NCBI GenBank assembly: GCA_947165155.1
Contig: CAMUZI010000002.1
Coordinates: 1-64,000 of the forward strand
Reading direction: 5' to 3'
Source of the DNA: an uncultured Clostridia bacterium
Lineage (GTDB): Bacteria; Bacillota; Clostridia; Oscillospirales; Acutalibacteraceae
Length of the DNA stretch: 64,000 nucleotides
The translations under genes were made by a program, and so were the position numbers. Positions within the stretch are counted from its first letter, which is position 1. Each line of letters opens with the position of its first letter. A model generated the notes under the pieces. The model ran no database searches. It had not been told where the DNA came from and saw only the letters and a list, made by a program, of their open reading frames with translations. This document shows, piece after piece, positions 59,078-64,000 of this stretch.

Positions 59078-60280
59078 TCATTCAAAAATTTTAGTTACGA
59101 CTCCCGAACCGACAGTATGTCCACCCTCACGAATTGCAAAACGCAAACCCTCTTCAACAGCAATTGGAGTTATAAGCTCAACATTCATCACGACGTTATC
59201 CCCTGGCATACACATCTCAGTTCCCGCAGGAAGAGTAATTACACCCGTAACATCCGTAGTTCTGAAATAGAACTGAGGACGATAATTGCTGAAAAATGGT
59301 GAGTGACGTCCACCCTCGTCTTTCGTAAGAACATAAACTTGCCCTTCAAATTTAGTGTGAGGATGAATCGTACCAGGTTTAGCAATAACCTGTCCACGCT
59401 CGATATCATCTTTTTCAATTCCACGAAGAAGAATACCAATGTTGTCTCCAGCAACCGCAGAATCAAGAAGCTTTCTGAACATTTCAATTCCAGTAACAAC
59501 GCTCTTCTTAGACTCACGAATACCAACAATCTCAACTTCTTCATTCATCTTTAAAGTACCACGTTCAACACGCCCAGTAGCAACTGTTCCACGCCCAGTA
59601 ATCGTGAAGATATCCTCGATTGGCATTAAGAACGGTTGATCTGACTTTCTTTCCGGAGTAGGAATAAACTCATCGACCTTATCCATCAACTCTTTTATAC
59701 ACGCATACTCTGGAGCACTGGCGTCTGTTGAAGAAGATTCCAAAACCTTAAGAGCTGAACCCTTGATAATAGGCGTATCATCTCCAGGAAATCCATACTC
59801 GGTCAAAAGATCACGAATTTCAACCTCAACCAGCTCAAGCATCTCCGGATCATCAACCTGATCCACCTTATTCATAAATACGACGATATAAGGAACTCCA
59901 ACCTGACGAGATAACAAAATGTGCTCACGAGTTTGCGGCATGGGACCATCAGCAGCAGAAACTACCAATATAGCACCATCCATCTGCGCGGCACCAGTTA
60001 TCATATTTTTAACATAATCGGCGTGTCCTGGACAGTCAACGTGCGCATAGTGACGCTTCTCAGTTTCATACTCAACGTGCGCAGTATTAATGGTAATTCC
60101 ACGTTCACGCTCTTCAGGTGCCTTATCAATATTTGCGTAATCAACGAAATCCGCTTGACCACTCAAATTCAATACCTTAGTTATTGCTGCGGTAAGTGTC
60201 GTTTTACCGTGGTCAACATGACCAATAGTTCCAATATTAATATGTGGTTTACTTCTATCGAATTTTTCCTTTGTTGCCAT
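59078..60280 (-). CDS. tuf: Elongation factor Tu
   Basis: [27 protein letters not shown]... Confidence 0.98.
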   Translation of the reverse strand: MATKEKFDRSKPHINIGTIGHVDHGKTTLTAAITKVLNLSGQADFVDYANIDKAPEERERGITINTAHVEYETEKRHYAHVDCPGHADYVKNMITGAAQMDGAILVVSAADGPMPQTREHILLSRQVGVPYIVVFMNKVDQVDDPEMLELVEVEIRDLLTEYGFPGDDTPIIKGSALKVLESSSTDASAPEYACIKELMDKVDEFIPTPERKSDQPFLMPIEDIFTITGRGTVATGRVERGTLKMNEEVEIVGIRESKKSVVTGIEMFRKLLDSAVAGDNIGILLRGIEKDDIERGQVIAKPGTIHPHTKFEGQVYVLTKDEGGRHSPFFSNYRPQFYFRTTDVTGVITLPAGTEMCMPGDNVVMNVELITPIAVEEGLRFAIREGGHTVGSGVVTKIFE

Positions 60281-60411
60281 AGTAACCTCCTAAAATCAAA
60301 ATAATATAAACAACAATATGAACTGCTCACCGGACTTTTCTACCAAAAATCAAAATTATTGTCAAGACAATTTTTTTGAAAGTACCAAACTCAACATATG
60401 AAGTACAGTTA

Positions 60412-62490
60412 CTAATCCTTTTTGACCTTTGAAGAAATAATATCTTCCGAGATCGACTTAGGAACTTCAGCATAGTGACTTGGTTCCATAGTATAATTAC
60501 CACGTCCCTGAGTTCGCGATCTCAAAGTAGTAGCGTATCCAAACATCTCAGAAAGCGGGACCTCTGCGTTTATTTGCTGAGCTCCAGCAACCTGCTCCAT
60601 TCCCTGAACAGCACCTCTGCGTGAATTCAAATCCCCAATTACGTCTCCCAAGTATTCCTCTGGAACCGTAACCACGACCTTCATTATGGGCTCAAGAATT
60701 ACCGGATTAGCTTTTCTCATAGCAGATTTAAACGCCATAGAACCAGCAATCTTGAACGCCATTTCAGAAGAGTCAACTTCGTGGAATGAACCATCGTAAA
60801 GGGTAACTTTAACATCAACGACGTTATAACCTGCTAAAACACCGGAAAGCATAGCACCTTGAATTCCGCTATCGACCGCCGGAATATACTCTTTTGGAAT
60901 AGCACCACCAACAATCTCATTGACAAACTCATATCCCTTAGCGTGATTTGGCTCAATTTTAATCTTAACGTGTCCGTATTGTCCCCTACCACCAGATTGA
61001 CGAATGTATTTTTCTTCGACATCGGCAGACTTTTTAATAGTCTCCTTATACGAAACCTGGGGATCTCCTACGGTTGCCTCAATTTTGAACTCTCGCAATA
61101 GTCTATCAACAATAATATCAAGATGAAGCTCACCCATCCCTGCAATGATAGTTTGTCCGGTTTCTTCATCGGTATATGCTTTAAATGTTGGGTCCTCCTC
61201 TGCAAGCTTTGCGAGTGCGATTCCCATTTTTTCTTGGCTATCCTTTGTCTTTGGCTCAATAGCAACCCTAATAACTGGTTCAGGAAACTCCATAGACTCC
61301 AAGATTACAGGATTCTTCTCATCGCAAAGGGTATCACCGGTTCCGACTTTTTTCAAACCAACTGCCGCGGCAATGTCTCCAGCGCGAACCTCTGTGATTT
61401 CTTGTCTATTATTCGAGTGCATCTGCAAAAGACGTCCAATTCTTTCATTACTTCCCTTAGTTGAATTAAAAACTTGAGATCCAGCTTTAAGAGTTCCAGA
61501 ATAAACCCTAAAGAAACAAAGCTTACCAACGTAAGGATCAGTAGCAATCTTAAATGCAAGAGCTGAAAATGGTTCTTCATCAGAAGCTTTCCTATCCGTT
61601 TCTTCATCGGTATTAGGGTCGACACCCTTTATCGGTGGAATATCGCAAGGAGATGGCATGTAATCAACAACACTATCTAGTAACTTTTGGACCCCCTTAT
61701 TTTTATAAGAGGTTCCACACGTAACCGGAACAAGCTTACACGCTATTGTACCGATTCTTATACATTTTTTAAGATCTCCCATTGAAATTTCGCCTGACTC
61801 AAGATATCTTTCGCATATTTTATCATCAAACTCGACCGCTGCCTCAATTAATTTTTCACGATATTCTTTCGCTAAATCCACCATATCCAAAGGGATTTCT
61901 TCCTCTCTTATGTCACTCCCGAGATCGTCATAGTAGACATAAGCTTTCATATCTACAAGGTCTATTATTCCTTTGAAATCCGCTTCAGCGCCGATCGGAA
62001 GCTGAATTGGAACAGCATTACATTTCAACCTGTCACGCATCATGGAAATAACATTCAAAAAATTCGCTCCAATGATGTCCATCTTATTGACATAAACAAG
62101 ACGTGGAACATTGTAGTGATCAGCCTGTCTCCAAACCGTTTCAGATTGTGGTTGAACACCCTCTTTTGCAGAAAGAAGAGTAACAGAGCCATCTAAAACA
62201 CGCAAAGACCTTTCAACTTCGACTGTAAAATCAACGTGTCCTGGAGTATCGATAATATTAATACGATGTTCCTTCCAGAAGCACGTAGTGGCAGCCGAAG
62301 TAATAGTTATGCCTCTTTCCTGCTCCTGAACCATCCAGTCCATGGTAGCAGCACCATCGTGCACCTCACCCAACTTATGGTTTATTCCAGTATAAAAAAG
62401 AATACGCTCAGTAGTAGTAGTCTTACCGGCATCAATATGTGCCATTATCCCTATATTTCTAGTATTTTCTAATGCAACTTGACGAGCCAT
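60412..62490 (-). CDS. fusA: Elongation factor G (start [14 protein letters not shown])
   Basis: [24 protein letters not shown]... Confidence 0.98.
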   Translation of the reverse strand: MARQVALENTRNIGIMAHIDAGKTTTTERILFYTGINHKLGEVHDGAATMDWMVQEQERGITITSAATTCFWKEHRINIIDTPGHVDFTVEVERSLRVLDGSVTLLSAKEGVQPQSETVWRQADHYNVPRLVYVNKMDIIGANFLNVISMMRDRLKCNAVPIQLPIGAEADFKGIIDLVDMKAYVYYDDLGSDIREEEIPLDMVDLAKEYREKLIEAAVEFDDKICERYLESGEISMGDLKKCIRIGTIACKLVPVTCGTSYKNKGVQKLLDSVVDYMPSPCDIPPIKGVDPNTDEETDRKASDEEPFSALAFKIATDPYVGKLCFFRVYSGTLKAGSQVFNSTKGSNERIGRLLQMHSNNRQEITEVRAGDIAAAVGLKKVGTGDTLCDEKNPVILESMEFPEPVIRVAIEPKTKDSQEKMGIALAKLAEEDPTFKAYTDEETGQTIIAGMGELHLDIIVDRLLREFKIEATVGDPQVSYKETIKKSADVEEKYIRQSGGRGQYGHVKIKIEPNHAKGYEFVNEIVGGAIPKEYIPAVDSGIQGAMLSGVLAGYNVVDVKVTLYDGSFHEVDSSEMAFKIAGSMAFKSAMRKANPVILEPIMKVVVTVPEEYLGDVIGDLNSRRGAVQGMEQVAGAQQINAEVPLSEMFGYATTLRSRTQGRGNYTMEPSHYAEVPKSISEDIISSKVKKD

Positions 62491-62507
62491 ACCAATCCTC
62501 CCTTCGA

Positions 62508-62978
62508 TCACCATCTGTAGTGTGCAAAAGCTTTGTTTGCTTCCGCCATTTTGTGAGTATCCTCACGTTTTTTCACAGAGGCTCCAGTACCATTCGATGC
62601 GTCGACCAACTCGCACGACAAACGTTGAACCATAGTTTTCTCAGAGCGTTCACGAGCATATTGAACAAGCCATCGTATCGCCAGAGTTTGCCTACGATTC
62701 GCTTTGACTTCCATAGGAACCTGATAGGTAGCACCTCCAACACGACGCGCTTTAACTTCAAGATTGGGGCCTACATTTTCTAAGAATCTGCTAACAAGTT
62801 CTTGAACAGTCACCCCAGCCTTTGATGAAGCTATTTCCAGTGCTTCATAAACAATCCTCTGAGCTAAACTTTTTTTACCATCTAACATTACTTTATTTAT
62901 TAACTTAGAAATTATCTCAGATCCGTAGACAGGATCGCGTATAATCTCCCCCTTTTTAACCGCACCTCTTCTAGGCAT
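62508..62978 (-). CDS. rpsG: 30S ribosomal protein S7
   Basis: [42 protein letters not shown]. Confidence 0.98.
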   Translation of the reverse strand: MPRRGAVKKGEIIRDPVYGSEIISKLINKVMLDGKKSLAQRIVYEALEIASSKAGVTVQELVSRFLENVGPNLEVKARRVGGATYQVPMEVKANRRQTLAIRWLVQYARERSEKTMVQRLSCELVDASNGTGASVKKREDTHKMAEANKAFAHYRW

Positions 62979-63146
62979 AAAATTAAATCCTCCTCTTAAT
63001 TCTATTCAAAGTTTTATCCGATGTCCTAATCTTTATCGACTCCACATCTGTGTTGAACTCCTATTATTAATTCTTCAAACATCGAATAAATATCAACCGC
63101 TTGCAAAACAGACGCAAACATGACTCCAAGGAAACGAAACAACAAT

Positions 63147-63590
63147 CTATTTTTTTGCTGCTGTCTTCCCTGGAGCACCAGCTTTAGGTTTTTTAGCACC
63201 ATATCTGGAACGTCCTTGCATTCTGTTGTTAACGCCTTGCGTATCGAAAACACCACGTACAATATGATATCTAACACCGGGCAAATCGTGAACACGTCCT
63301 CCACGAATCAAAACAACACTGTGCTCCTGTAAATTGTGACCAATCCCAGGAATATAGGCTGTAACTTCGTATCCGTTCGAAAGACGAACCCTAGCAATTT
63401 TCCTCAACGCTGAATTCGGTTTCTTTGGAGTAGTAGTCTTAACGACAGTGCAAACCCCCCTCTTAAACGGCGAATTCATTAAAAATTCACGCTTCTTTTT
63501 CGAGTTCCAACCTTTCTCCAACGCCGGAGTTTTAGCCTTTGCAACGACACGTTTACGTCCCTTTCTAACCAACTGATTTTTAGTAGGCAT
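63147..63590 (-). CDS. rpsL: 30S ribosomal protein S12
   Basis: [14 protein letters not shown]...[27 protein letters not shown]. Confidence 0.98.
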   Translation of the reverse strand: MPTKNQLVRKGRKRVVAKAKTPALEKGWNSKKKREFLMNSPFKRGVCTVVKTTTPKKPNSALRKIARVRLSNGYEVTAYIPGIGHNLQEHSVVLIRGGRVHDLPGVRYHIVRGVFDTQGVNNRMQGRSRYGAKKPKAGAPGKTAAKK

Positions 63591-63671
63591 CCACATTCCT
63601 CCTTAAGTAAATATGAGTCGAAGTCTGAATTCTAACATCAACAAAAAATAATGTCAATAATTGATGCATAG

Positions 63672-63819
63672 GTGGGGTCGCTAGGAAATAAATGGATAAA
63701 GCAAAACAATTCGGGTATACCAGTTAAAAAACAACAGGAATAAAGTGGTGAGTAAACTTTATTCTTTCGTTTTTAGAGTTACATTTTCAAGGTTTCTACC
63801 CACTTTCAGCAATACCCTT
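63672..63819. mobile_element. MITE copy
   Basis: gggtcgctaggaaataaatggataaagc...tttctacccactttcagcaatacc. Confidence 0.83.
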
Positions 63820-63859
63820 AATTGCTTATAATTTAACACAATCCGGGTATCCACGCTAT

Positions 63860-64000
63860 CCGCCAGTGTAGTTACATCCGCAATTTTTACATTTATACTT
63901 TTGTCTTCCTCTCATAAATCCATTCATAAATCCATTTTTCACTTTTTCTTTTTGTCCACATTTTGGACATTTCATTTTGTTTTCCATGTCTTCTCTTTAC
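63860..64000 (-). mobile_element. Decayed IS1-type 5' fragment running off the window
   Basis: Reverse strand reads KCPKCGQKEKVKNGF...GFMRGRQKYKCKNCGCNYTGG. Confidence 0.7.

Noticed and set aside
59016-62783. Many short ORFs overlapping tuf, fusA and rpsG
   Set aside because: Alternate-frame or antisense readings of highly conserved genes with biased codons.

Overview
AT-rich, low-GC Gram-positive chromosomal window. The sporulation genes point to Clostridia, and the gene decay, IS debris and eukaryote-like secreted proteins suggest a host-associated lineage (inference). Housekeeping and sporulation backbone: spoIIAA-spoIIAB-sigF, spoVAE, an ispD-like gene, glyS, pgk, SRP RNA-dnaX-ybaB, a SipL-like gene next to spoIVA, potA-potB, rnpB, parC/gyrA-like, dapF, murA, the str operon rpsL-rpsG-fusA-tuf, tRNA-Arg(CCU) and tRNA-Leu(UAA). 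Accessory content: a VWA protein, two contractile-injection/phage-tail-like baseplate proteins, three LRR lipoproteins interleaved with rnpB, a signal-peptide AAA+ ATPase, a kinase-like protein and a PPP-type phosphatase sharing a 'signal peptide - basic linker - TM - domain' layout, a 1.66-kaa coiled-coil protein ending in a calpain/papain-like domain, a RelE/HigB-like toxin-antitoxin pair with a palindromic operator, and three type-I (TxpA/holin-like) toxin loci. Main surprises: (1) the shared architecture of secreted or membrane proteins with unrelated domains; (2) at least four degenerate tandem duplications of gene ends (spoIIAB, glyS, baseplate protein, parC); (3) a ~1.3-kb inverted repeat ~44 kb apart carrying type-I toxin loci with covarying 5'-3' pairing; (4) a ~145-bp MITE family sharing ends with decayed IS1-type elements; (5) a decayed SleC-like germination lysin fragment. 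All calls were made by reading the sequence; no database search or computation was run.
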